From Micromonospora peucetia (GTDB lineage: Bacteria; Actinomycetota; Actinomycetes; Mycobacteriales; Micromonosporaceae): DNA of 64,000 bases. The stretch covers positions 4,526,001 to 4,590,000 of the forward strand of contig NZ_FMIC01000002.1 in assembly GCF_900091625.1 (NCBI RefSeq), in the 5' to 3' direction. Positions 48,522-58,867 of the stretch are shown here, piece after piece. The position numbers and the translations under genes are program-made. Every line of letters begins with the position of its first letter. The stretch's first letter is position 1. Under the pieces are notes generated by a model. That model saw only the letters and a list, made by a program, of their open reading frames with translations, was not told where the DNA came from and did no database searches.

Positions 48522-48963
48522 GTTCGCTCCCGCTACGGGGAGCCGCAGCGGATCGCAGGGTGCGACCGGGAACGGTCGCGGTGCCGGGGATCGCCTCGGC
48601 CGGGTCGTCGGTGGTGCCGAGCATCCGGTTGGCCTCGTCCACCATCACCACCCGGGGCGAGTACCCCTTGGCCTCCGGGTCGGCCATCGCCGCGTAGCTG
48701 ATGATGATGACCAGGTCGCCGGGGTGGATCAGCCGGGCCGCGGCCCCGTTGATCCCGATGACCCCGCTGCCGCGCTCCCCGGCGATGGCGTACGTCTCCA
48801 GGCGGGCACCGTTGTTGATGTCCACCACGTGCACCTGTTCGCCGGCGATCAGGTCGGCGGCGTCCATCAGATCCTCGTCGATGGTCAGCGAGCCGACGTA
48901 GTGCAGGTCGGCCTGGGTGACCACCGCGCGGTGGATCTTCGATTTGAGTATGGTGCGCAACAC
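48508..48963 (-). CDS. panD: Aspartate 1-decarboxylase (beta-alanine supply)
   Basis: A 151-residue pyruvoyl-dependent aspartate decarboxylase. The self-cleavage site is exactly Gly24-Ser25 in [11 protein letters not shown], with Lys9 (LKSKIHRA) and Tyr22 conserved, then [18 protein letters not shown] with the substrate Arg. Cleavage makes the pyruvoyl group on Ser25 and the enzyme turns aspartate into beta-alanine. It carries some 25 extra C-terminal residues beyond the usual length of about 126. The GTG start is two bases after the MFS stop, with AGGAGG inside that gene. Inside an NRPS operon it points to beta-alanine as a peptide building block rather than pantothenate synthesis alone. Confidence 0.95.
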   Translation of the reverse strand: MLRTILKSKIHRAVVTQADLHYVGSLTIDEDLMDAADLIAGEQVHVVDINNGARLETYAIAGERGSGVIGINGAAARLIHPGDLVIIISYAAMADPEAKGYSPRVVMVDEANRMLGTTDDPAEAIPGTATVPGRTLRSAAAPRSGSEHAGR

Positions 48964-48965
48964 CT

Positions 48966-50243
48966 TCAGCTCCTCCTTGGATGCTCAATCGGCAGAAAGC
49001 GCGCTCGACGTACCGAGCGGCTCAGCGTCGCCAGGGCGGCGAGCAGGACCATCCAGACGGCCATCGACCACGCGGCGCGGGTCGGCCCGAGCGACTCCAG
49101 CAGGTAGCCCCCGGCCAGGGAACCGAGCGCGACCGCGCCGTTGGCCAGCAGGCTGACCGCGCTGAGCACCCGGCCCTGGATATGGTCGGGGGTGAGGGCC
49201 ATCTGGTACCCGGCGACCGCCACGTTCCAGATCGGCCCCACGAACCACATCAGGGCGTACGCGGCACCGATCAGGTAGCGGTCGTCGGTGACCGCGATGA
49301 CGCAGGTCATCAGTGCCCACACCCAGTTCGCGGCGACGACGATCGTGCGCATCGGGAACCGTCCGGCACACCAGGTCGCCACCAGCGAACCGAGCACCCC
49401 GCTGGTGCCGGCCACACCGAGCAGCACGCCGATGGCCGCCGGGGCCGCTCCGGCGGACTCGAACGCCACGATGATGATCAGGAACAGGACGCGGAACAGC
49501 AGGTTGCTGCCGGCGACCAGCAGGGTGGCCGTCCGCAGGAACGGCTGCCCCCACAACCAACGCAGCCCCTGGGTGAGTTCGGCGGCCATCCTCCCGGTCG
49601 CGGGTCCGGCGACGGTAGCGCTGCCCGGTGCGGCCTGGAGGTCGCGGCGGATGAACAGCAACGTCAGCAGGGACACCAGGTACGAGACCGTGTCCAGCAC
49701 GAACGGCCAGATCCGCCCCAAGCCGAACAGCACGCCGCCGAGCGGGGTACCGGCCATCACCGCGGCCCGCTCGCGGGCCTCGTTGCGGGACAGCGCGGTG
49801 GTCACCTGACTCGGGTGCACCAGGTTCGGGATCGCGGCGCCGGCCGCCAGCTCGTACCCGACCGACAACGTCCCCTCGACGAGACCGACGGCCAGCACGT
49901 GCCACAGGTGCAGCTCGTCGACGGCGATCGCCGCCACGATGCTGCCCACCCCCAGCGCCCGCAGTACGTCGCACCAGATCATCACCCGCCTGCGGTCCCA
50001 CCGGTCCACCAGCGCCCCGGCCGGCAGCTGGAACAGCAGCGTCGGCAGCAGCGACACGAAACCGGCCAGCCCGGCGGCGCCCGGCGAGCCGGTCAGCGCC
50101 AGCACCAGCAGCGGGTACGCCACCAGCGACGCGGTCGAGCCGAGCATGGAGGCCGCCGACCCACTCCACAGCAGCAGGAAGTCCCGGTTGCGGTGCAGCG
50201 GCGGAATCTGCGTCCCGACGACCGGATCGTCGACCCGGCTCAC
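48966..50243 (-). CDS. MFS exporter (EntS-like, MFS_3)
   Basis: A 425-residue transporter with about 12 hydrophobic helices. It has [20 protein letters not shown] at the start, [20 protein letters not shown] (motif A) and [20 protein letters not shown] in the second half, all typical of the enterobactin-exporter-like MFS_3 group common in siderophore and NRPS loci. It starts at a GTG 46 bases after the NRPS stop and is nearly joined to panD. Probable role: export of the finished peptide and self-protection. Confidence 0.9.
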   Translation of the reverse strand: MSRVDDPVVGTQIPPLHRNRDFLLLWSGSAASMLGSTASLVAYPLLVLALTGSPGAAGLAGFVSLLPTLLFQLPAGALVDRWDRRRVMIWCDVLRALGVGSIVAAIAVDELHLWHVLAVGLVEGTLSVGYELAAGAAIPNLVHPSQVTTALSRNEARERAAVMAGTPLGGVLFGLGRIWPFVLDTVSYLVSLLTLLFIRRDLQAAPGSATVAGPATGRMAAELTQGLRWLWGQPFLRTATLLVAGSNLLFRVLFLIIIVAFESAGAAPAAIGVLLGVAGTSGVLGSLVATWCAGRFPMRTIVVAANWVWALMTCVIAVTDDRYLIGAAYALMWFVGPIWNVAVAGYQMALTPDHIQGRVLSAVSLLANGAVALGSLAGGYLLESLGPTRAAWSMAVWMVLLAALATLSRSVRRARFLPIEHPRRS

Positions 50244-50289
50244 CGGTCACCACCGGTCCGGCGGTGACCAGCGGGGCCCCCACGCGGGG

Positions 50290-53200
50290 TCACCGGGCAC
50301 CCCGGCGGGCGGCGATCTCGGCCAGCCGGTTGCGGGCGGTCAGCCCGGGGACCGCCGGCCGGTCGTCCAGCTTCGGGTAGCCGGGCAGCGCCCCGACCAG
50401 CCGGGCAACGGTGGGGTGGTCGAACAGGGCCCGGACCGGCACGTCGACGCGGAGCAGGGTACGCAGCCGGACCGTGACCCGGGTGGCCAGCAGCGAGTGC
50501 CCGCCAACCTGGAAGAAGTTCTCGTGCACCCCCACCTCGTCGGTGCCGAGCACCTCGCCCCACACCTGCGCGACCGTCCGCTCGTCGGCGGTCCGCGGCG
50601 CCACCCGCACGGGTTCCCTCCGTCCGCCGGCACCGGGCTGCGGCACCGGCAGGGCGTTCCGGTCGACCTTGCCGGTCGGGGTGAGCGGAAAGGCATCCAG
50701 CGGTACGTAGGCGGCCGGGCACATGTGGTCCGGCAGGGTACGGAGCAGGAACTCGCGGAGCTGCTCACCGGTCGGTACCGGGTGCCGCTCCCCGCCGACC
50801 AGGTACGCGACCAGCTCCTGCTCCCCGCCGAACCGCTGCGGGTGCACCACGGCGGCCCGGACGTGGTCGTGGGCCAGCAGCGCCGCCTCGATCTCGGCCG
50901 GTTCGATCCGGTGCCCCCGGATCTTCACCTGATGGTCGACCCGGCCGAGGATCTCCAGGTGCCCGTCGGCATGCCAGCGGGCCAGGTCACCGGTGCGGTA
51001 CATGCGGGCACCCGGCACCGCGGCGTGCGGGTCGGGAACGAACTTCTCCGCGGTGAGCGCGGGCCGGGCGCGGTAGCCCCAGGCCACCCCGTCCCCGCCG
51101 ATGTGGATCTCACCGGGGACGCCGACCGGCACCGGCTCCAGCCGCTCGTCCAGGAGGTAGAGCCCGGCGTTCGGGGCCATGCCGAAGTCGACGGGCCGGC
51201 CGTTCGGAGCCAACCGGCTCGTGGTGGACCAGACCGTGGTCTCGGTCGGCCCGTAGATGTCCCACACGGTGGCCCCGGTCGAGGCGAGCCGGACCGCCAG
51301 TTCGGTCGGCAGCTTCTCACCGCCGCAGAGGACGGTCGCACCGGCCGGTGCGGACCAGCCGGAGTCCAGCAGCATCCGGTACGTCACCGGAGTGGCCTGG
51401 AGTATCGCCGGTCCGGCGGCGTGGATCAGCTCGGCCATTCGCTGCGGGTCCCGGGTCTGCTCCGCGTCGGCCAGCACCACCCGGCCGCCGACCAGCAGCG
51501 GCAGGTACAGCTCCAGCACCGAGGGGTCGAACGACACGGTGGTCAGACCGACCACGGTGGCCCCCGCCGGCAGGCCCGGCCGGTGCCGCATCGCGGCGAG
51601 GAAGTTGCTCAGCCCCCGGTGGCTGATCATCACCCCCTTCGGGGTGCCGGTCGAACCCGAGGTGTAGATGACGTATGCCAGGTCGTCGACGGTCGGCCGT
51701 CCGGCCAGCCGCTGTGCCGGACGGGCGGCGATCGTCGCGTGCTCGGCGTCCAGCAGCACCGTCCGAACTCCGGCGGTGTCCAGCCGTCCGGCCAGCGCGG
51801 TCTCGGTCACCATCACCTGCGCACCGGCGTCGGCCAGCATGAAGGCGGTCCGCTGTGCCGGGTGGTCAGGGTCCAGCGGCAGGTACGCGCCCCCGGTGGC
51901 CAGCACCGCGAGGAACGCCACGACCAGGTCCGCGCTCCGGTTCAGGTGCACTCCGACCAGCGCCCCCGGCCCGACGCCCAGCTCCCGCAGGTGGCGGGCG
52001 AGGCGGTTGGTCCGGCGGTCCAGCTCGGCGTAGCTGAGCACGTCGTCGCCGCAGACCACCGCGTCCGCGTCCGGGGTGGCCGCGGCCTGCCGGGCGACCA
52101 GTTCGGGCAGCGTCTGATCCGGGACCGACAGTGGTCCGCCGGCGCCGAGGTCGAGCAGGATGTGCCGGTCGGCCTCCGGCAGGCCGCACCGGCGCGGGTC
52201 ACCCGCCGGGTCGGCGACCATCGCCTCCAACACCCGCCGGCAGGTCCGGGCGATCAGGTCCAGGTAGCCGTCGGAGATCCGGTCGGTGCCGGCCTCGATG
52301 ATCAGCTGACCGGGCTCGCTGGACACCGAGAGGCCGAACTCGTTCGGGGTGGTGTCGGTGATCGCCGACCGGTCGATGCCGTCCAGGTCGAGCACGTGCA
52401 TGTCGGTGTAGTTGAAGAAGACGTCCACCAGCGGCTTCTGGTTGCCCCACTCGCGTTGCATCGCCGGCAGCGGATAGTGCCGGTGCGGCCAGAGCGCGAC
52501 CTCCCCGGCGAAGACCAGGCGGGCCTGCTCGGCCCAGCTCGGTGCGGTCAGCTCCACCGCGAACGGCACGGTGTTGAGGAACATCCCCCGCACCTGGTCG
52601 CCGTCGGTCAGCTCGGGCCGCCCGTTGCAGACCAGCCCGCTGTGGAAGCGCCGTTGCCCGGTCACGATGCCCAGCGCGGTCAGGTGCGCGGTGAACAGCA
52701 GGCTCTTCAGCGGTACGTCCGCCGTCCGGGCCAACTCCCGCAGGCCCGGCATCAGGTCGGCGAAGGGCAACCGCACCGCCCGGTACCGGGCATCCTCACC
52801 CGCCCATGCCGCCGGGATGCTGAGCCGCTCATGGGTCAGTACCCGGGACGCCCAGAACTCCCGGTCCACCCCGGCGGCCACCGCCCGCCGCTCGAGCGCC
52901 ACCGCGTCGGCGAACCGGACGGCCGGAATCGGGGCGGGCTGCGGATCCTGCCCGTCCCGGATCCGGCGGTAGTACGCCAGCAGCTCCGGGACCAGCGAGT
53001 TCTGGCTCCAGCCGTCCAGGATGGCGTGGCTGTAGCTGACCAGCAGCCGCCAGCGGTCGTCGGCCAACTGGTAGGCGTGCAGCCGCAGCAGTGACGGCGT
53101 ACCCAGGTCGAACCGGTCCCGCCGCTCCTCGGCGACCAGCCGGGCCACCGTGGTCTCCTGCTCGGCGACCGGTACGCCCCGCAGGTCGGTGTGGCCGACC

Positions 53201-56200
53201 CGGATCCCGGCGCTCGGGTGGATCAGCTGGAGCGGCTCGTGGTACCCGGTCAGGTCGATCGAGGCCCGCAGGATCTCGTGCCGGACGGCGAGCGACTGGG
53301 CTGCGGCGTGCAGGGCGGGCAGCGAGAACGCGTCGCCCTCGATCGGGTAGCAGAGACTGTTCAGGTAGAGGTCGCCGGTCGGATCGGCGAGCATCTCGTA
53401 CGCCATGCCGGCCTGCACCATCGACAGCGGGTACGCGTCGACGACGCCCTCGGGCAGGCGGGCCCGGTCCTCCGCGCAGATCAGCGCGAACCGGTCCACC
53501 AGGCGGGTGGCCTCGGCCGGCAGCCCGCACTCCCGGGCGTCGACGGCCTCGGCGAGTTCGGCGACCGTCCGGTATCGGAAGAGGTCTGTGACGGTGAGGT
53601 CGAGCCCCTGGTCGCGGAGGTTTCCGACGACCCGGATGGCCCGGATGCTGTCGCCGCCGATGTCGAAGAAGCGGTCGTGGATGCTGATCGGTCGGCCGTG
53701 CCCGGTGAGGGCGTGGGTGTAGGCGGTGGCGATGAGGTGCTGGGTGGGGGTGTGGGGCGGGGTGTGGTCGGCGGTCCGCGCGGCGTGGGTGTGGGGTGGG
53801 GGGAGCGCGGTTCGGTCGATCTTCCCGTTGCTGGTGAGGGGGAGTTCGGTGAGTGTGGTCCAGTGGGTGGGGACCATGTACTCGGGTAGCTGCGTGCGCA
53901 GGTGGGTGCGCAGGGTGCCGGCGTCGACGGGGTGGCCGTCGGCGGCGATGAGGTAGGCGGCGAGTTGCTGGTCGTCGCCGGGTCCGTGGGGTTGGACGAC
54001 GGCGGCCTGGACGGTGTGGTGGCTGGCGAGGGTGGTTTCGATCTCGCCCAGTTCGATCCGGTTGCCGCGGATCTTGACCTGGTGGTCGAGGCGGCCGAGG
54101 TACTCGATGCTGCCGTCCGGGCGCCAGCGGGCCTGGTCGCCGGTGCGGTAGGCGCGTTGGCCGTGGTCGACGGGGGTGAAGCGTTCGGCGGTGAGAGCGG
54201 GGCGGCGGTGGTAGCCGCGGGCGAGCTGGACGCCGGTGAGGAGGAGTTCTCCGGGGACGCCGACGGGGACCGGGTTGTTCCAGGGGTCGTGGATGTGGGC
54301 GCCGGTGTTGGCGATGGGAGTGCCGATGGTGACGCTCTGGTGGGGGTGGACGCGGGTGGCGGTGACGTCGACGGCGGCCTCGGTGGGTCCGTAGAGGTTG
54401 TGCAGCTCGACGTCGAGGTGGGTGTGCACGGTGGTGGCGAGGTCGTCGGGGAGGGCTTCGCCGGAGCAGACGACGCGTCGGAGGTACGGGAGCGTGGTGC
54501 GGGTGGTGGTGAGGTAGGTGGTGAAGGCGCGCAGCATCGAGGGGACGAAGTGGATCGTGGTGATGTGCCGCCGGTTGATGGTCTCGGCGAGGTAGGTGGG
54601 GTCGCGGTGCCCGTCGGGGCGGGCCATGACGAGGGTGGCGCCGGCGGTCAGCGGCCAGAAGAACTCCCAGACGCTGACGTCGAAGGTGTGCGGGGTCTTC
54701 TGCAGGATCCGGTCGGTGCGGTCGAGGCGGTAGGCGTCCTGCATCCAGCGGAGCCGGTTGACGATGGCGCGGTGGTCGATGAGGACGCCCTTGGGGCGGC
54801 CGGTGGAGCCCGAGGTGTAGATCAGGTATGCGGGGTTACGGTCGTCGGTGGTGACGTCGGGGCGCCCGGTGGGTTCGTCGGCGAGGGTGGGGTCGTCGAG
54901 GTGGACCCGTGGGCCGGGGTGCCAGTCGTGCTGGTCGGGGGTGTCGACCAGGGTGACGGGGTTGCCGGTGTCGGTGAGCATCCAGCGGAGCCGGTCGACC
55001 GGGTGGGTGGGGTCGAGTGGGAGGTAGGCGGCGCCGGTCTTGAGTACGGCGACGAGGGCCACGGCGAGGGCGACGCGGCGTTGCGCGCTGACGGCGACGA
55101 TCCGCTCGGGGCCGGCGCCGAGGGCGATCAGCCGGTGGGCGAGTTGGTTGGCGCGGGCGTCGAGTTGGGCGTAGGTCAGCTCGTGGTGGTCGTCGATCAC
55201 GGCGACCGCGTCGGGAGTGCGGTCCGCCTGTGCCTCGATCAGCTGGTGCAGCAGGGTGTGGTGGGGGTGGTCGACGGCGGTGTCGTTCCAGGCCGTGAGT
55301 TGGGCCGTTTCGGTGTCGGTGAGCATGGGCAGCCGGGTGACCGGGGTGTCCGGGTCGGTGACGACCGCGGTCAACAACCGCTGGTAGTGCCCGGCCAACC
55401 GCTCGACGGTCGCGCCGTCGAACAACGCCGTCGCGTACTCGACCACCGTGGAGAAGGACCCGTCCGCCTCCTCGGTCATCTGCATGGTCAGATCGAACTT
55501 GGCGGTGTGCCAGAGCGTCGGGACCTGCCGCGCGTGCAGCCCCGCCCCGGCGAAGTCGGCCGCCGTGGCGTTCTGCATCACGAACATGGTCTGGAACAGC
55601 GGGTTGCGGGACAGGTCCCGCTCCGGGGACAACGCGTCCACGATCCGTTCGAACGGCACGTCCTGGTGGGACTGCGCGTCCAGCACCGCCTCCCGGACCC
55701 GGGCCAGCACCTCGACGAAGGTCGGCTCGCCGGACAGGTCGGTCCGCAGCACCAACGTGTTGACGAAGTACCCGATCAGGTCCTGGACCTCGGGGCGGGT
55801 ACGCCCGGCGACCGGGGTGCCCACCGCGATGTCGGTCTGCCCGGTGTGCCGGGCCAGCAGGATCTGGAACACGGCCAGCAGCACCATGAACGGGGTCGCC
55901 CGGTGCTGCCGCCCGATCGAGGCGAGGGTGCGACCGAGGTCGGCCGGCACGGTGAACGGCAGCGTCGCGCCCCGGGGGTCCTGCACCGGCGGGCGGGGCC
56001 GGTCGGTCGGCAGCACCAGCGGCACGAGACCGGCCAGCCGGTCGCGCCAGTGGTCGAGCTGCCCGGTCAGGCCGGCCGCCCGGTCCCGCTGCCGCACCGC
56101 GAAGTCCGCGTACTGGATCGGCAGCGGGGTGAGCGGGGTCGGCTCGCCGGCGACCAGTGCCGGGTAGAGCGCGCCGAGCTCCCGGGCCAGTACGCCGACC

Positions 56201-56748
56201 GACCAGCCGTCGAACGCGATGTGGTGGGCGACCAGCACCAGGACGTGCTCGTCCTCGGCGAGCCGGACCAGCCGGACCCGCAGCGGTGCGTCCCGACCCA
56301 GGTCGAACGGAGTGTTCGCCTCGTCTCGGATCAGCGAGTCCAACCGGTCCCGCCGCTTCGACGGGACGCACCCGGTCAGGTCGACGACGGGCAGCTCGAC
56401 CGGCTCGGCCGGGCCGACCACCTGACACGGCTGGCCGTCCACGACCTGGTAGCGGGTCCGCAGCACCTCGTGCCGGCGGACCACCTCCCGCCAGGCGACG
56501 CGTAGCGCCACCGGGTTCAGCGGGCCGGTCAACCGCCAGCTGAACGGCACGACGTACTCCGCGCCGCCGGGCCGGATCTGGTCGAGTAGCCACACCCCCT
56601 GCTGCGGATAGGACAGCGGCAGCGGACCGGCCGGCCGTTGCGGCGGGCTCGGGGTGAGCGACCGGTCCGGGGCCCGTCCGGCCAGCAGCGCCTCCGTCAG
56701 CGCCCGACGGCGTACGTCGGTCGAGGTCGCGTCCTCGGGAATCTTCAC
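50290..56748 (-). CDS. NRPS, C-A-PCP-C-A-PCP (two modules)
   Basis: A 2152-residue bimodular synthetase. C1 (about 40-480) has HHIAFDG at 175-181. A1 (485-985) reads D-V-W-H-V-S-L-V-D-K by eye against GrsA, the standard serine code. PCP1 has GGDSIRA near 1030. C2 (1075-1510) has SHAILDG, with Ser for the first His. A2 (1525-2030) reads D-P-L-Q-L-G-I-V-W-K, nearest to glycine codes. PCP2 has FFQVGGHSLLATRV near 2086. There is no epimerase or thioesterase. The GTG start overlaps the stop of the preceding A-PCP gene (GTGA). A1-PCP1 (about 53600-55330) differs in codon and residue use from the rest, which suggests domain replacement. Confidence 0.95.
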   Translation of the reverse strand: MKIPEDATSTDVRRRALTEALLAGRAPDRSLTPSPPQRPAGPLPLSYPQQGVWLLDQIRPGGAEYVVPFSWRLTGPLNPVALRVAWREVVRRHEVLRTRYQVVDGQPCQVVGPAEPVELPVVDLTGCVPSKRRDRLDSLIRDEANTPFDLGRDAPLRVRLVRLAEDEHVLVLVAHHIAFDGWSVGVLARELGALYPALVAGEPTPLTPLPIQYADFAVRQRDRAAGLTGQLDHWRDRLAGLVPLVLPTDRPRPPVQDPRGATLPFTVPADLGRTLASIGRQHRATPFMVLLAVFQILLARHTGQTDIAVGTPVAGRTRPEVQDLIGYFVNTLVLRTDLSGEPTFVEVLARVREAVLDAQSHQDVPFERIVDALSPERDLSRNPLFQTMFVMQNATAADFAGAGLHARQVPTLWHTAKFDLTMQMTEEADGSFSTVVEYATALFDGATVERLAGHYQRLLTAVVTDPDTPVTRLPMLTDTETAQLTAWNDTAVDHPHHTLLHQLIEAQADRTPDAVAVIDDHHELTYAQLDARANQLAHRLIALGAGPERIVAVSAQRRVALAVALVAVLKTGAAYLPLDPTHPVDRLRWMLTDTGNPVTLVDTPDQHDWHPGPRVHLDDPTLADEPTGRPDVTTDDRNPAYLIYTSGSTGRPKGVLIDHRAIVNRLRWMQDAYRLDRTDRILQKTPHTFDVSVWEFFWPLTAGATLVMARPDGHRDPTYLAETINRRHITTIHFVPSMLRAFTTYLTTTRTTLPYLRRVVCSGEALPDDLATTVHTHLDVELHNLYGPTEAAVDVTATRVHPHQSVTIGTPIANTGAHIHDPWNNPVPVGVPGELLLTGVQLARGYHRRPALTAERFTPVDHGQRAYRTGDQARWRPDGSIEYLGRLDHQVKIRGNRIELGEIETTLASHHTVQAAVVQPHGPGDDQQLAAYLIAADGHPVDAGTLRTHLRTQLPEYMVPTHWTTLTELPLTSNGKIDRTALPPPHTHAARTADHTPPHTPTQHLIATAYTHALTGHGRPISIHDRFFDIGGDSIRAIRVVGNLRDQGLDLTVTDLFRYRTVAELAEAVDARECGLPAEATRLVDRFALICAEDRARLPEGVVDAYPLSMVQAGMAYEMLADPTGDLYLNSLCYPIEGDAFSLPALHAAAQSLAVRHEILRASIDLTGYHEPLQLIHPSAGIRVGHTDLRGVPVAEQETTVARLVAEERRDRFDLGTPSLLRLHAYQLADDRWRLLVSYSHAILDGWSQNSLVPELLAYYRRIRDGQDPQPAPIPAVRFADAVALERRAVAAGVDREFWASRVLTHERLSIPAAWAGEDARYRAVRLPFADLMPGLRELARTADVPLKSLLFTAHLTALGIVTGQRRFHSGLVCNGRPELTDGDQVRGMFLNTVPFAVELTAPSWAEQARLVFAGEVALWPHRHYPLPAMQREWGNQKPLVDVFFNYTDMHVLDLDGIDRSAITDTTPNEFGLSVSSEPGQLIIEAGTDRISDGYLDLIARTCRRVLEAMVADPAGDPRRCGLPEADRHILLDLGAGGPLSVPDQTLPELVARQAAATPDADAVVCGDDVLSYAELDRRTNRLARHLRELGVGPGALVGVHLNRSADLVVAFLAVLATGGAYLPLDPDHPAQRTAFMLADAGAQVMVTETALAGRLDTAGVRTVLLDAEHATIAARPAQRLAGRPTVDDLAYVIYTSGSTGTPKGVMISHRGLSNFLAAMRHRPGLPAGATVVGLTTVSFDPSVLELYLPLLVGGRVVLADAEQTRDPQRMAELIHAAGPAILQATPVTYRMLLDSGWSAPAGATVLCGGEKLPTELAVRLASTGATVWDIYGPTETTVWSTTSRLAPNGRPVDFGMAPNAGLYLLDERLEPVPVGVPGEIHIGGDGVAWGYRARPALTAEKFVPDPHAAVPGARMYRTGDLARWHADGHLEILGRVDHQVKIRGHRIEPAEIEAALLAHDHVRAAVVHPQRFGGEQELVAYLVGGERHPVPTGEQLREFLLRTLPDHMCPAAYVPLDAFPLTPTGKVDRNALPVPQPGAGGRREPVRVAPRTADERTVAQVWGEVLGTDEVGVHENFFQVGGHSLLATRVTVRLRTLLRVDVPVRALFDHPTVARLVGALPGYPKLDDRPAVPGLTARNRLAEIAARRGAR
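53600..55330 (-). other. Compositionally foreign A-PCP segment inside the NRPS gene
   Basis: From just after the first condensation domain (TDTETAQLTAWNDTAVDHPH) to the end of the first carrier domain the protein is unusually rich in His and Thr (for example PPHTHAARTADHTPPHTPTQ), and its codons end in C far more than in flanking domains. The flanks use the mixed CGG/CTG/CCG style of the other NRPS genes. The borders coincide with the C-A linker and the PCP-C linker. Confidence 0.6.
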
Positions 56749-58637
56749 TTCCTGCCCACCTGCGCCAACATCGTCTCCAGTTCGGACTCGGACATCCCGG
56801 CCACCCGTTCCTCGACGGCCCGTTGGAGCACCGTCGCCAGCTCTGCCACGGTCGGTGCCTCGAAGACCGCACTGACCGGCAGGTCGACCGGGAACCGTTC
56901 GTGCAGCAACGCGATGACCTGGGTGGCCAGCAGGGAGTGACCGCCGAGGTCGAAGAAGTCGTCGTGTATCCCGCAGCGGTCGACGCCCAGCACCTCGGTC
57001 CACACCTCGGCAACGGCCTGTTCGGTGGGGGTACGCGGTGCCATCGCCGCTCCGTCGGTCACCGACCCGGCCGGGGCGGGCTGCGGCAACCGCCGCCGGT
57101 CGATCTTTCCGCTGCCGGTCAGGGGAAGGTCGTCGAGGGTCACCCAGCTCTGCGGGACCATGTGCTCCGGGACCTGCTCGGCCAGGTACGCGCGAACCGC
57201 CCGGTGGTCGGCCGGCTCCGGGCCGGCCGGCAGCAGGTATCCGACGAGCTGCGGGCCGCCGACTGCGCCGTGGCGCACGTCCACCACGGCGGCGCGGACG
57301 GCGGGGTGCTGGCCGAGTACCGACTCGATCTCGCCCAGTTCGATCCGGAAGCCCCTGATCTTCACCTGGTGGTCCCGCCGGCCCAGGTACTCGATGCTGC
57401 CGTCCGGCCGGTACCGGGCCTGGTCGCCGGTGCGGTACATACGTTGTCCGGGCCGGTCGGCGAACGGGTCGGGGACGAAGCTGGTCGCGGTCAGGCCCGG
57501 CCGGCCGAGGTAGCCCCGGGCAAGCTGGATGCCGGCGAGCAGCAGTTCCCCGGGCTCACCGACCGACACCGGCCGCAGCTCGCCGTCCACGACGTACGTG
57601 CGGGTGTTGGCCGCCGGCCGGCCGATGGTCACCGCCTCGCCGGGTAGGCAGCGGGCGCTGGTCACCTCGACCGTCGCCTCGGTCGGTCCGTACAGGTTGA
57701 ACACCTCGCAGTCGAGCCGATCGTGCGCCGCGGCCACCAAATCCGCGGGGAGCGCCTCGCCGCTGCACAGCACCTGCCGGATCGACGGCAGACTGGTCCG
57801 GCCGGGGGGCAGCACCTCCAGGAAGGCGCGCAGCATCGACGGCACGAACCGGATCGAGGTGACCTGCCGTTCGGCCACCGCCCGGGCCAGGTACGCCGGA
57901 TCGCGGTGCCCGCCCGGACGGGCCATCACCAGGGTCGCCCCGGTGGTCAGCGGGGAGAAGAGCTCACACACCGAGACGTCGAAGCCGAACGGCGTCTTCT
58001 GGAACACCACGCCGCTCTCGGCACCCCGGGCGTCCGGCATCCAGCGCACCCGGTTGACGATCGACCGGTGCTCCACGACCACGCCCTTCGGGCGGCCGGT
58101 GGAGCCGGAGGTGTAGATGACGTAGGCGGCGTTGGCCGGACCGACGACCGGCTCCAGGTCGCCGTCCGGCAGCCCCCGGTGGTCGTCGTCGACCCGGATC
58201 GGGGTGCCGGTGGCGGCGGCCAGGGGCTCGTGGTCGACCCCCGGGCCGGTGAGGACGGTCGTCGCCTTCGAGTCGGTGAGCAGGTAGCGGATCCGGTCCG
58301 CCGGCTGGTCCGGGTCCACCGGCAGGTAGGCGCCGCCCGCCTTGAGCACCCCCAGCAGCGCCACCACCAGGTCGACCCCCCGGTGCAGGCACACTCCCAC
58401 CACCGACTCCGCACCCACCCCGGCCGCCCGCAGCCGGTGGGCGAGCCGGTTGGCCTCGCGGTCCAGTTCGGCGTAGCGGACGGTCCGCTCGTCGGACACC
58501 ACGGCGATCGCGTCCGGGGTACGCCGTACCTGCTCCTCGACCAGCTCGTGCAGGCACGGGTCGGTCGGGTACCCGACCTCGGTGTCGTTCCACTGTGTCG
58601 GGACCCGGTGCCCGTCGGGCGCGGTCAGCTTCGCCAT
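56745..58637 (-). CDS. NRPS, A-PCP
   Basis: A 630-residue A-PCP protein without an own condensation domain. It starts at the ATG 11 bases after mbtH; a GTG at 58646 is possible. The A domain has [26 protein letters not shown] and GSGKIDRRRL with the catalytic Lys. Specificity residues read D-V-C-R-L-S-L-V-E-K, unlike any code I know but sharing the Ser-Leu-Val-Glu half with the A domain of the 43344 gene. The PCP has LGGHSLLATQV near residue 566. As the first synthetase gene of the operon, lacking C, it may be the loading module. MbtH likely supports its adenylation. Confidence 0.92.
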   Translation of the reverse strand: MAKLTAPDGHRVPTQWNDTEVGYPTDPCLHELVEEQVRRTPDAIAVVSDERTVRYAELDREANRLAHRLRAAGVGAESVVGVCLHRGVDLVVALLGVLKAGGAYLPVDPDQPADRIRYLLTDSKATTVLTGPGVDHEPLAAATGTPIRVDDDHRGLPDGDLEPVVGPANAAYVIYTSGSTGRPKGVVVEHRSIVNRVRWMPDARGAESGVVFQKTPFGFDVSVCELFSPLTTGATLVMARPGGHRDPAYLARAVAERQVTSIRFVPSMLRAFLEVLPPGRTSLPSIRQVLCSGEALPADLVAAAHDRLDCEVFNLYGPTEATVEVTSARCLPGEAVTIGRPAANTRTYVVDGELRPVSVGEPGELLLAGIQLARGYLGRPGLTATSFVPDPFADRPGQRMYRTGDQARYRPDGSIEYLGRRDHQVKIRGFRIELGEIESVLGQHPAVRAAVVDVRHGAVGGPQLVGYLLPAGPEPADHRAVRAYLAEQVPEHMVPQSWVTLDDLPLTGSGKIDRRRLPQPAPAGSVTDGAAMAPRTPTEQAVAEVWTEVLGVDRCGIHDDFFDLGGHSLLATQVIALLHERFPVDLPVSAVFEAPTVAELATVLQRAVEERVAGMSESELETMLAQVGRK

Positions 58638-58648
58638 GGCGGTCACGA

Positions 58649-58867
58649 CTACCGGCCCGCCGCCTGCTCCATACGCCGGCGCAGGCTGAGCGGGCGCATG
58701 TCGGTCCACACCTCGTCGATCCGCTTCAAGCACTCCTCGCGGGTGCCCTCGGTGCCCTCCGCGCGCCACCCCAGCGGCAACTCCCGGTCACCCAGCCAGA
58801 TCGAGTACTGCTCCTCGTCGTTCACCACGACCCGGTACGCGCGCTCATCGGTGTTCTCGTCGGACAT
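58649..58867 (-). CDS. MbtH-like protein
   Basis: A 72-residue MbtH-family chaperone of NRPS adenylation domains. Conserved parts are [20 protein letters not shown] with the three-residue N-x-E-E and S-x-W signature, W in LGWRAEG and [22 protein letters not shown] precedes the ATG at 58867. It is the first gene of the minus-strand peptide operon and would be made together with four or more A domains. A 16-bp palindrome lies 28 bases upstream of its start. Confidence 0.96.
   Translation of the reverse strand: MSDENTDERAYRVVVNDEEQYSIWLGDRELPLGWRAEGTEGTREECLKRIDEVWTDMRPLSLRRRMEQAAGR

Noticed and set aside
49939..53094. A 1051-codon plus-strand open frame opposite the large NRPS and MFS genes
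   Set aside because: No recognisable motif; the minus strand encodes intact NRPS and transporter domains.
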